Shown: positions 8,357 to 17,126 of the stretch, in pieces | How the letters are laid out: every line of letters begins with the position of its first letter | How positions within the stretch are numbered: the first letter of the stretch is position 1 | Assembly (NCBI RefSeq): GCF_900176285.1 | Contig: NZ_FWXF01000018.1 | Coordinates: 1 to 64,000, forward strand | Source: Desulfacinum hydrothermale DSM 13146 | Lineage (GTDB): Bacteria > Desulfobacterota > Syntrophobacteria > Syntrophobacterales > DSM-9756 | Reading direction: 5' to 3' | DNA length: 64,000 bases | Position numbers and translations under genes: made by a program | Notes under the pieces: generated by a model | What the model was told of the DNA's origin: nothing | The model's input: the letters and a program-made list of their open reading frames with translations, nothing else | Database searches by the model: none

Positions 8357-9712
8357 ATGAAAGCCGCCCTCCTTCGCAGACTCCCAGGGCTCGCTGCGGA
8401 AACAAGCTTTTCGGAGATCCTTACTGGGTCTGTATGGGCCATGAGCGCCCGCGTCCTGGCTACGGCTCTCGCCATGACGACCAGCATCATCACCGCCAGA
8501 TTTTATGGTGCTGAAATCATGGGAATTGTAGCCACCATCAATGCCTTCCTAGGGCTGGCCACAACCTTTACCCTCATGGGGACCAGCACATCCATCCTGA
8601 GGTTAATCCCGGAACACATGGCAAAATACTCGCCAGGCTCTGCCCACAGAATCTACAGGAAGGTCCTTTTTCTCATAGCCGGCACCGGACTGATTGCCGG
8701 TGTGATCCTTTTTGTCGCCTCCCCCTTCATTGCAGGACGAATCTATTCTAAACCTCAATTTATGTCTTTTTTCGCTGCTGCCTCCGTTTTTGTGGTGTTC
8801 ATGTCCCTAGGGAATTTGAACACACAATCTGTCCGAAGTCTCAAGCTTGTCCGCACATTCGCATTCATGCAACTTCTCTCCCCTTTATGCAGACTTCTAG
8901 TATTGCTTCTATTGACTTCGTTTTGGTTTAGACCTATCAATCCAGTTTGCGCATTGTTTTCCTCACTTGTAATAACGGCTGTTGCTGGCACCCTTATTGT
9001 GGAAACGACATTTCGGCGCAAAATAGGAATTCATGATAAAATTCACGATATACCGGTGAGGGTCATTGCCTCCCTGTCTTTGCCCATGCTGATGACTTCA
9101 GCAATGGGGTTGCTCATAGGCCAGGCAAGTGTCATCGTCTTGGGAATGTTCAGGCCTGTTGCGGAAGTGGGGTATTATGATGTTGCCGTCAAGATGTCAA
9201 CTCTTACGACATTTCTATTGCAGGCAGTTAATGTGATAGCGGCACCTAAGTTTTCCGAACTTTACTATGCCGGTCGTATTGACGATCTTTTTCGCGCAGC
9301 ACATGTATCTGCAAAACTTATCTTTTGGAGCACCATTCCAATATTGCTTACGTTGGTGGCAATAGGCAACCCCCTACTTTCCTTGCTTTACGGTCGGCAA
9401 TTCACAGCTTCTTACACTCCTATGCTGCTCCTACTTTTCGGCCAATTCGTCAATGCTGCCTCAGGGTCTACGGGTTATTTCATGAACATGATCGGCCATG
9501 AAAAGGCACTTAGAAACATCATGCTGGTTGCTGGCTTAACAAATGTATTCACCAACGTGCTAGTGGTTCCCCATTACGGCGTTGTAGGAGCTGCCTTAGC
9601 CTGCAGCATCTCACTCATATTTTGGAATAGCTGCTGCTTATTATTTGTAAAAATTAAATACAATCACTTCATAGGTTATTTGCCCTTTCTTCGATCCTCG
9701 CCAAGGCAATGA
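8357..9712 (+). CDS. Polysaccharide flippase, Wzx/MATE-like oligosaccharide exporter
   Basis: The 451-residue product shows the pattern of the MOP superfamily: a short cytoplasmic N-terminus, then about 12-14 hydrophobic segments, beginning with GSVWAMSARVLATALAM and the RFYGAEIMGI loop typical of Wzx proteins. It would flip undecaprenyl-linked repeat units across the inner membrane. The open frame extends much further upstream (to 7574), but that part overlaps the polymerase gene in another frame and lacks hydrophobic character, so I start at ATG 8357, 50 bases after the polymerase stop. Base composition becomes markedly AT-richer from about 8.7 kb onward, which suggests transfer. Confidence 0.85.
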   Translation: MKAALLRRLPGLAAETSFSEILTGSVWAMSARVLATALAMTTSIITARFYGAEIMGIVATINAFLGLATTFTLMGTSTSILRLIPEHMAKYSPGSAHRIYRKVLFLIAGTGLIAGVILFVASPFIAGRIYSKPQFMSFFAAASVFVVFMSLGNLNTQSVRSLKLVRTFAFMQLLSPLCRLLVLLLLTSFWFRPINPVCALFSSLVITAVAGTLIVETTFRRKIGIHDKIHDIPVRVIASLSLPMLMTSAMGLLIGQASVIVLGMFRPVAEVGYYDVAVKMSTLTTFLLQAVNVIAAPKFSELYYAGRIDDLFRAAHVSAKLIFWSTIPILLTLVAIGNPLLSLLYGRQFTASYTPMLLLLFGQFVNAASGSTGYFMNMIGHEKALRNIMLVAGLTNVFTNVLVVPHYGVVGAALACSISLIFWNSCCLLFVKIKYNHFIGYLPFLRSSPRQ

Positions 9713-9748
9713 ATCCATCACCTTGAGCTGCCGATGGAGTAGAAAGTC

Positions 9749-10624
9749 ATGAAAAAGCCCAATTTTTTCATTATCGGTGCGCCGAAATGTGGGACGACGT
9801 CACTATACAATTGGCTAAGAACTCACCCACAAGTGTTCTTGTCTATTCCCAAGGAACCTCATTTCTTCAATACCGACGTTGGATTTAACTTCTACACTGA
9901 TCTTAAGGCCTATGAAGGTCTTTTTTTCGAAGCAAACTCACAACACCTGGCAGTGGGCGAGGCATCAACCTCATATCTTTGGTCAGGAGTCGCTGTGCCT
10001 TCGATACTTAAGTATTCTCCGGGCGCGCGTTTTATTGTCATGCTGAGAAAACCCCAGGAAATGGCTGTTTCACTTTATGCGCAAGAATGTGGTGGAGCAG
10101 AGGACCAGCCATCATTCGAAGCAGCTTGGCGGTTACAGACAAAGCGCGCACAGGGGTACTCTCTCCCAGCTTTTTGCCCCGCACCTGATCTTTATCAATA
10201 TGGTGACCGTTGCCGCATCGGGTCGCAATTAAAACGCCTGTTCGAACATGTTTCACAAGATCGCGTTCTAGTTGTTTTTCTTGAGAACCTCAGGCGAGAT
10301 CCTCGCGGTGAGTATGACCGGGTTCTTCAGTTTCTTGGACTCTCACGCGTTTATCCAGCAGGCTTCTCAGCAGCGAACACCCGCAGACACATCCGATCAT
10401 TCAGGCTTAAGAAGGTCCTGAATGCCCTAGGACATCTGAAATCAAATTTAGGCATCAAAAAGTCCACCGGGCTCTTGGCACCATTTTATCGGCTTAACAC
10501 AGCAGCAAAAAGTAAACAGATGCTTCCACCACCACTCAGGAGAGAGCTTGACGCATATTTTGAACCTGAGATACGGATTGTTCGAGACCTTTTGGGCCGT
10601 GTACCTTCAGAATGGCTGGACTGA
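9749..10624 (+). CDS. Sulfotransferase family protein
   Basis: The 291-residue protein begins with FFIIGAPKCGTTSLYNWL, the classic 5'-phosphosulfate-binding loop of PAPS-dependent sulfotransferases. KEPHFF follows, and later KYSPGARFIVMLRKPQE, the 3'-phosphate-binding region with its conserved RxP. The family transfers sulfate from PAPS to sugar or other hydroxyls. In a polysaccharide locus the likely substrate is the exopolysaccharide or its repeat unit. It lies 36 bases after the flippase and runs straight into a glycosyltransferase. Codon use is AT-richer than in the flanking regions. Confidence 0.85.
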   Translation: MKKPNFFIIGAPKCGTTSLYNWLRTHPQVFLSIPKEPHFFNTDVGFNFYTDLKAYEGLFFEANSQHLAVGEASTSYLWSGVAVPSILKYSPGARFIVMLRKPQEMAVSLYAQECGGAEDQPSFEAAWRLQTKRAQGYSLPAFCPAPDLYQYGDRCRIGSQLKRLFEHVSQDRVLVVFLENLRRDPRGEYDRVLQFLGLSRVYPAGFSAANTRRHIRSFRLKKVLNALGHLKSNLGIKKSTGLLAPFYRLNTAAKSKQMLPPPLRRELDAYFEPEIRIVRDLLGRVPSEWLD

Positions 10625-10631
10625 TTTTGAC

Positions 10632-11813
10632 ATGCACGCTGTATTGAAACTATTAGTCGTCTCGCGTTTTTGGCCCACGAAATCAAATACAATAACAGGA
10701 ATTTTTGTTGTGCAGCAAGCCAAGGCTTTGGAGAGACAAGGTTGGGAGCTTACTGTTATCCGCCCAGCTCCGGCATTTAAAAGGAGCAGCAAATCCATTG
10801 ATCCTCGCTTACTCGGACTTAGCCCATCCACACGATTCATAGAGGTCCCATTCCTGAGTCTTCCACCCTCTCGTCTTCACTGCTCTGCATTGGCTTTCAA
10901 CTGGAAGAGTTGTGGCTATTTCGTTCGGAGGACGGTCCGCCAGCTCGCAAAGAGAAACCATTATCATGGTATCCTGTGCCACGGTTTAACGAACCCAATC
11001 TGGACGGATCTCATCCGAGCCCCCTCTGCGATTGTCGTCCATGGTATCGATCCTCTTTATCAGCTCATATGTCATAAGTCTACATGGCAAAAACGCCTCC
11101 GAGTTGCATGGTCCACTTTTGATTGGGTTTTGCTTGTTGGTCGGGCATTGCAACAATACGCAAGACAGCTCTCGGTTCCACCCGAAAAAATAAAAATCAT
11201 TCATAATGGCACAGATATCCCTACGGACGATGGGGGCCTCAGTCCGCAGCGGCCTCTTACTAAAAGACGTGTCGTCCTCAGTGTTAGCAACTTAATACCT
11301 ATCAAAGGAATTGATTTAAACTTGCGCGCTTTGGCCGAAATCCTTCAAGAACATCCCCAGATTGATTGGGAGTATCGTATAGTTGGTGACGGTCCTGAAA
11401 AACCGCGACTGCAAGAGCTCGCCACACATCTCAAGATTCAAGACCGCGTCGTCTTTCTTGGACGTTTACCATATTCGGATACAATGTCACAAATGCAGCA
11501 GTGCGATGTGTTTAGTCTCCCGAGTTGGGGCGAGGCTTTTGGAATTGTCTATCTAGAGGCTATGGCCCGGGGACGGCCAGTGATAGGCTGTCTTGGCTGG
11601 GGAGCGCAGGAAATAGTTCGACACGGCAAAGAGGGCTTACTAGTCGAGCCGGGGGATGTAAATTCACTTAAGCAGGCAATACTCAAACTCCTGTCGGACC
11701 CAGATTATGCAGGTTGTTTAGGAAGGGCAGCTCGTCTTAGAAGCTTCGCGTTTAGCTGGGAGGCTAATGCCCGATGCATTCTAAGTCTTTTTCGTGATAA
11801 ACAACCCCCCTAA
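10632..11813 (+). CDS. Glycosyltransferase family 4 protein
   Basis: The 393-residue product has the two-domain GT-B layout: an N-terminal SRFWPTKSNTITGIFVVQQAKAL segment that binds acceptor, and a C-terminal nucleotide-sugar domain. The latter contains VSNLIPIKGID, YRIVGDGPEKPRLQEL, VVFLGRLPY and the EAFGIVYLEAMARGRPVI motif, whose E-x7-E is typical of GT4. I chose ATG 10632, 7 bases after the sulfotransferase stop, over an upstream in-frame start that would overlap that gene by 77 bases. The sugar and linkage are unknown. It belongs to the AT-rich cassette. Confidence 0.85.
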   Translation: MHAVLKLLVVSRFWPTKSNTITGIFVVQQAKALERQGWELTVIRPAPAFKRSSKSIDPRLLGLSPSTRFIEVPFLSLPPSRLHCSALAFNWKSCGYFVRRTVRQLAKRNHYHGILCHGLTNPIWTDLIRAPSAIVVHGIDPLYQLICHKSTWQKRLRVAWSTFDWVLLVGRALQQYARQLSVPPEKIKIIHNGTDIPTDDGGLSPQRPLTKRRVVLSVSNLIPIKGIDLNLRALAEILQEHPQIDWEYRIVGDGPEKPRLQELATHLKIQDRVVFLGRLPYSDTMSQMQQCDVFSLPSWGEAFGIVYLEAMARGRPVIGCLGWGAQEIVRHGKEGLLVEPGDVNSLKQAILKLLSDPDYAGCLGRAARLRSFAFSWEANARCILSLFRDKQPP

Positions 11814-12259
11814 GAGGTGGGTTGCCCTTCCAATAAAGTGGACACATGATAGGTTACGATCCAAAGCTGCGGGAGGTGTCCATGAGTGGGAATAGCTTAC
11901 CGAAACGTTGGTCCGCTAAGCGTAAGCAAGAGGTGCTCTCTTGCCCTATGCGATGCGCAGTCATAAGAGGACCGTCGGGCTTTCGAGCAATGGGATCCTT
12001 GTACCCGAGCCGTAGGGGCCATTAGAAACGGCCCTTCTTAAAAAAGGTGTCCATCAATTCGGGGGCTTTACAGAGGACAGGAAAATCTTAAGCCTTTCTA
12101 GAATACGATCAAAATCAAATATCAACTACAATAAAAGAGATTTGGCCTTGTTTAGATACATTCAGATTTACTACTTGAACCAACTTTATCGCCTTTCGCC
12201 CAGAAACCAGATTCTAATTCAATTTGTAACCGAAGCCACATATCTTTCTGCATAACTTC
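11814..12259. other. Gene-free stretch holding an insertion-sequence remnant
   Basis: The left half is homologous to the sequence near 27.54-27.66 kb and carries a transposase N-terminal fragment (annotated separately). The right half, 12030-12259, is AT-rich with no gene I can support. It separates two glycosyltransferase genes and probably marks a junction in the assembly of the cassette. Confidence 0.55.
11829..12025 (+). pseudogene. Transposase remnant (OrfA-like N-terminal fragment), copy 1
   Basis: A 47-codon frame from ATG 11882 encodes LPKRWSAKRKQEV, the helix-turn-helix start of a transposase OrfA family common in Desulfobacterota. It then runs into unrelated sequence and stops. The 50 bases before it (TCCAATAAAGTGGACACATGA...) match the DNA before the second fragment near 27.54 kb, so the two copies share the element's left end. 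It cannot be functional. Confidence 0.65.
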
Positions 12260-13444
12260 ATGCTCCAGTTATTTTTCTGGCAAAACACCCCATCCATACA
12301 CCAGGCTCCGCTGATTCGACACGTGGCGAGGCTGTGGCCAGGCGATATCTTCGTCGTTGCAGAAGAAGATGTATCTCCATCTCGTTTGGCGCAAGGATGG
12401 AAGGTGCCGGACTTTTCTCCCGCCAAACTCATAGTGTCTCCGAGCCCTGAGATGCGCCGAGAGCTGCTAAAGCGTTCGGCAAGCGACAGTGTTCACATCT
12501 TTTCCGGCTTTCACGCGTACCCGAAAACGTATCAATCCTTTCGGCAGGCACTGCGATATGGCCGCTGTACTGGGGTCTTTGCAGAAGCCGGGCGAACAGG
12601 TGGCCTCCAAGGCGTCTTGCGTCGGGTTCGCTACCGCGCCCACGCCTTGAGGTGGGGACGAAGGCTCGATTTTTTGCTCGCCACCGGTGAATTGGGCGTC
12701 CGCTTTTACCGATCGTGCGGATTTCCCTCTTCTAAAATATATCACTTCGGTTACTTCGTTGACCCTGTGGGCGACTCGGAACAATACAGCAGCCAACTGG
12801 GTGGTACTGAGACGGAAGGGACAACCTTCAATCTCCTTTTTGTCGGACGGCTTATAGAGTGCAAGGGTGTAGATATTCTTTTGAAGGCCCTTTCACAACT
12901 CACCGGCCAGCCATGGAGGCTGAATATCGTCGGGGAGGGACCGAAAGGCGAAGGACTCCGAGCAGAGGCCAATCGCCTGAAAATTTTGAAACACATACAC
13001 TGGTTGGGGACCCTTCCCAATCACGGAGTACGCCACTTGATGTCCCAGGCCGATTGTCTGGTGCTTCCGGGCCGCTACGACGGATGGGGGGCCGTGGTGA
13101 ATGAAGCGCTTCTCGCCGGGACTCCGGTCGTCGTGAGCGATGCCTGCGGAAGCAGTGATTTGATCGCCGCACCGTGGCTCGGCCAGGTCTTTCGTTCCGA
13201 AAGTTCAGACGACTTATTGCGGGCCTTGATGGATCGCATGAAACGAGGCCCCGTCGGGCGGCAGAAACGGTTAAGAATTCGCCGCTGGGCCGAAGAGTGC
13301 ATTTCCCCGCAGAGGGCTGCCCAATATCTTATGGACATCATTCGTTTCGTACAAGAGAAAAGAAGCATAGATCGGCCTGTCCGCCCGTGGGGGACAGGGC
13401 TGATAAAATCGGATGCGCCCAATGATACCTCCTTTCGAGACTGA
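12260..13444 (+). CDS. Glycosyltransferase family 4 protein
   Basis: The 394-residue protein has a GT-B fold pattern. The C-terminal half carries LLFVGRLIECKGVDILLKAL, LNIVGEGPKGEGL, IHWLGTLPN and GAVVNEALLAGTPVVVSDACGS, the donor-binding region of GT4 enzymes. The usual first Glu of the E-x7-E motif is replaced: the sequence reads YDGWGAVVNEAL. It begins 234 bases after the insertion-sequence remnant and is followed 39 bases later by another glycosyltransferase. There is no strong ribosome-binding site before ATG 12260, so the start is tentative. Acceptor and donor are unknown. Confidence 0.82.
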   Translation: MLQLFFWQNTPSIHQAPLIRHVARLWPGDIFVVAEEDVSPSRLAQGWKVPDFSPAKLIVSPSPEMRRELLKRSASDSVHIFSGFHAYPKTYQSFRQALRYGRCTGVFAEAGRTGGLQGVLRRVRYRAHALRWGRRLDFLLATGELGVRFYRSCGFPSSKIYHFGYFVDPVGDSEQYSSQLGGTETEGTTFNLLFVGRLIECKGVDILLKALSQLTGQPWRLNIVGEGPKGEGLRAEANRLKILKHIHWLGTLPNHGVRHLMSQADCLVLPGRYDGWGAVVNEALLAGTPVVVSDACGSSDLIAAPWLGQVFRSESSDDLLRALMDRMKRGPVGRQKRLRIRRWAEECISPQRAAQYLMDIIRFVQEKRSIDRPVRPWGTGLIKSDAPNDTSFRD

Positions 13445-13483
13445 GATAGCCTTGACACACCATATAGCGAAAGCCCATCGACC

Positions 13484-14716
13484 GTGAAAATAGATAATAG
13501 AACACATCAGCGAAAGGTTACCGATTGTGGACAAATCGGACAAAGAATAAAAATTCTTACCTTGGTCCGACATTATCTCCCTGGGTACAAATCCGGTGGC
13601 CCGGTACGAACCATCGCCAACATGGTGGATCACCTTGGTTCCGAATTCGACTTTCTTATCGTCACCTCCGATCGCGATGCGACAGATTCCTATCCGTATC
13701 CCAACATCTCGGTCAACGCCTGGAATTCGGTAGGAAAAGCCAATGTCTGTTACGTCCCGCCACAAAGACGGACTCTTAGATTCCTGGCACAACTTATGCG
13801 CGAAACTCCACACGATATATTGTACCTCAACAGTTTCTTCGATCCTGTCTTCACACTGCAGCCGCTATTGGCAAGAAGGCTGGGGTTGATTCCGAACCGC
13901 CCCACACTCATTGCGCCGCGAGGGGAATTTTCTCAAGGAGCATTGGCTCTGAAAAGATGGAAGAAAAAGCCCTACCTGTCGATCGCCAAAAAGCTTGGTT
14001 TGTACCGGCATCTTTTCTGGCAAGCTTCCAGCAGATACGAAGCCGAGGACATCCGATGCAGCATGGGGCGGGCCGTATCCGCGCGAAAGATCCACATAGC
14101 CCCGAATTTACCCTCCATCTGCTGTTTTCAAAAAGATCATGCTAGAAGTCGAACGCAACAGAACTACCTCCGGGTGGTTTTCCTTTCCAGGATTACCCCC
14201 ATGAAAAACCTTGATTTTGCGATGAAAGTGTTGCCACGAGTGTCGGTACCCGTGAAGTTTGACATTTACGGTCCTATAAGAGATCAAACTTACTGGGAAC
14301 AATGTCAAAAAATAACAGCAATGATGCCTGAGCATGTATCGGTTAGATATCATGGCGCCATAACGAATGACCGGGTCCTAACGACACTTTCGGAATACGA
14401 CCTATTTTTTCTTCCCACGGCAGGAGAGAACTATGGACACGCCATATTGGAAGCAATGATGGCTGGGTTACCCGTCCTGATCAGCGACCAAACTCCCTGG
14501 CGCAACCTTGAAACTCAAGGGCTAGGTTGGGACCTCTCTCTTGATGAGCCGGAGAGATTTGTCAGGGCAATTGAGCAGGAAGCCCAATTGCCTCCCGATC
14601 AACGGCTTATGCGCAAACGGCGAATAAAAAAGCAGGCTGCCAACTACGTAATGAACTCGGAAGCTGTCAACCAAAACCGTATAATGTTTCTTGAGATCTC
14701 ACGCTCAGCAACATAA
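13484..14716 (+). CDS. Glycosyltransferase family 4 protein
   Basis: The 410-residue product contains VRHYLPGYKSGGPVRTIANM near its start, a typical acceptor-side loop, then VVFLSRITPMKNLDFAM, a short FDIYGPI segment and GENYGHAILEAMMAGLPVLISD, which carries the GT4 E-x7-E motif. LIAPRGEFSQGAL is characteristic of a subgroup found in capsule and exopolysaccharide clusters. A GTG start at 13484 is used. An internal start at the conserved part (near IKILTLVRHY) is possible. It closes the AT-rich glycosyltransferase cassette. Confidence 0.83.
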   Translation: MKIDNRTHQRKVTDCGQIGQRIKILTLVRHYLPGYKSGGPVRTIANMVDHLGSEFDFLIVTSDRDATDSYPYPNISVNAWNSVGKANVCYVPPQRRTLRFLAQLMRETPHDILYLNSFFDPVFTLQPLLARRLGLIPNRPTLIAPRGEFSQGALALKRWKKKPYLSIAKKLGLYRHLFWQASSRYEAEDIRCSMGRAVSARKIHIAPNLPSICCFQKDHARSRTQQNYLRVVFLSRITPMKNLDFAMKVLPRVSVPVKFDIYGPIRDQTYWEQCQKITAMMPEHVSVRYHGAITNDRVLTTLSEYDLFFLPTAGENYGHAILEAMMAGLPVLISDQTPWRNLETQGLGWDLSLDEPERFVRAIEQEAQLPPDQRLMRKRRIKKQAANYVMNSEAVNQNRIMFLEISRSAT

Positions 14717-14905
14717 ATCTATAGTAAACATTAAATACCAGCCTTCGTAAGATCTGAAATTGGCTTTAATTAAATACGACACAAGAGTCACACTTATAGA
14801 AGTTCAGGCAAACGTCCAACGGACTTCAAATTAAACTGGGACAACATGAGGGCCACTTTTCGGAGGCTGCCATTACTATATGCCCCAGCGTTAGTGAAAC
14901 CAAGC

Positions 14906-17119
14906 ATGAAGCAAGTCCTACAACATTTAAAGACAGGAGAAACATTGCTAGCGGACGTATCGGTTCCGGCCGTGGGGGCGGGTAAGCTCCTCCTCAGGAC
15001 CCGCGTTTCTCTCATCTCGGCCGGAACCGAACGGATGCTGGTGGATTTCGGGCGGGCCGGCTGGATCGCCAAGGCCCGCCAGCAGCCGGAAAAGGTCCGG
15101 CAGGTGCTGGATAAGATCCGAACCGACGGGCTGCTGCCCACCGTAGAGGCGGTTCGGAGCAAGCTCGATCAGCCTCTGCCCCTGGGCTACTGCAACGTGG
15201 GCCGCGTGGTGGAAGTGGGCCCCTGAGTCGAGGGTTTCCAGGTGGGCGACCGGGTGGTGTCCAACGGACCCCATGCGGAGGTGGTTTCCGTTCCCAAGAA
15301 CCTTTGTGCCCGGATACCCGACGGTGTGTCGGACGAGGCCGCCGTCTTCACCGTGCTGGGGGCCATCGCTTTGCAAGGAATCCGGCTCCTGGAACCCACC
15401 CTGGGGGAATGCTTCGTGGTCACCGGCCTGGGGCTCATCGGGCAACTGGCGGTCCAGATCCTCCAGGCCCACGGCTGCCGCGTTCTGGGCCTGGACGTGG
15501 ACCCGGCCCGATGCCGTTTGGCCGAAGGCTTCGGGGCCGCCGCCTTCCACCTCGCCCCCGGAAGCGATCCCGTGGCGGAGGCCCTTCGTTTCAGCCGACA
15601 GCGAGGGGTGGACGGCGTGCTCGTGACGGCCGCGACGCGGAGCAGTGAACCCATCGCCCAGGCGGCTCACATGTGCCGAAAGCGCGGTCGGATCGTCCTG
15701 ACCGGGGTCACCGGCCTGGAACTCAACCGGTCGGACTTCTACGAAAAGGAACTGAGCTTCCGCGTGTCTTGTTCTTACGGGCCGGGCCGTTATGATCCCC
15801 ACTACGAAGAAAAGGGCCACGACTACCCGGTGGGCTACGTGCGCTGGACGGAACAGCGAAACTTCGAGGCGGTCCTGGACCTCATGGCGGCGGGAAAACT
15901 GGACGTGGAGCCGCTCATCACGCACCGGTTTCCCTTCCATGAAGCCACGCGGGCCTACGATCTCTTGGCCGAAAACCGCGAGCCTTACCTGGGAGTCCTG
16001 CTGGAATATTCCTCGGCTGCGGCCCCCCGGGAAGCGGGTGCCCAGGTGGAGAAAACCGCCACCAGGGTCCGGACAGAACGCGGTCCGGGCCCGGAGGCGT
16101 CCCGGCTTTCACGCACGGTGTTTCTAAAAGAAAGCGGACAGGAGCGCCCCTCCGCTGCTGAAGAGGCGGTGGTGGGCTTTATCGGAGCCGGGGCGTTTGC
16201 ATCGCGCATCCTGGCGCCGGCCGTGGCGGCCGCTGGAGCGCGGCTCAAGGCCATCTCCTCGGCTTCCGGCGTCTCCGGTACCCACCTGGGGAAAAAACTG
16301 GGCTTTCAGCAAAGCACCACCGAAAATGAGGTCCTTTTCGGCGATCCGGAAATCACCACCGTCTTCATCACCACCCGCCACAACACCCACGGCCCCCTGG
16401 TGCTCAAGGCCCTGAAGGCCGGAAAACACGTCTTCGTGGAAAAGCCTCTTTGCCTTACGGAAAAGGAGCTGGACGCCATCGGGGAAGAGCTGCAATCGAG
16501 GCCGGATCCCAAGCCGCTCCTGATGGTGGGCTTCAACCGGCGCTTTGCGCCCCATATCCAAAAGATGAGGACGCTCCTTCAAGGGACGAAGGGACCCAAG
16601 GCCTTCGTCATGACCGTCAACGCGGGCGCCATCCCCCCTGATCACTGGATCCAGGATCCGGAGATCGGAGGCGGGCGGATCCTCGGTGAAGTGTGTCACT
16701 TTGTGGACCTGGTCCGTTTCCTGGCGGGATGCCCCATCCGCGAACATTGGGTCTCGGCCCTCAAAAGCCCGACACACGACACCTTGAGCCTGCAACTGGC
16801 CTTCCAGGACGGTTCCATCGGAACGATCCACTACCTTTCCAACGGCCATCGCCGGTTTCCCAAGGAACGGCTGGAAGTCTTCGCCCAGGGCCGGGTGCTG
16901 CAGCTGGATAACTTCCGTAAACTTCGCGGGTTCGGCTGGCCCGGGTTCAAGAAGATGAACCTGTGGCGCCAGGACAAGGGCCATCAAGCCGAAGCGGCCG
17001 CCTTCATCCAAGCGGTTCGCTCAGGCGGGCCCAGTCCCATCGCCTTCCACGAAATCGAAGAAGTCATGCGGGTGTGCCTGGCGGCCGACCGTCACGTGCG
17101 AAGCGGTTCCAGGGCCTGA
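14906..17119 (+). pseudogene. Zinc alcohol dehydrogenase / Gfo-Idh-MocA fusion interrupted by an in-frame TGA
   Basis: One frame encodes a medium-chain dehydrogenase domain (MKQVLQHLKTGE...; TVLGAIALQGIRL; GLGLIGQLAVQIL nucleotide fold). It is followed from about base 16165 by a second NAD(P)-binding domain (VVGFIGAGAFASRI) and a Gfo/Idh/MocA C-terminal part with VFVEKPLCLTEKEL and GFNRRFAPH. This bidomain protein is a regular member of exopolysaccharide loci next to heparinase-like genes. A TGA at 15224-15226 breaks the frame within VVEVGP-*-VEGFQVGDRV, where relatives usually have Gly; GGA to TGA would be a single change. Everything after the stop stays in frame for about 630 codons. It is either a recent pseudogene, a base-call error, or (less likely) recoded. 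The start at ATG 14906 fits the conserved N-terminus better than the upstream ATG 14846. Confidence 0.85.
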
Positions 17120-17126
17120 GACTGCC

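Noticed and set aside
15224-15226. TGA in the dehydrogenase fusion read as selenocysteine
   Set aside because: The expected residue is Gly, and no obvious SECIS-like hairpin follows. A nonsense mutation or sequence error is simpler.
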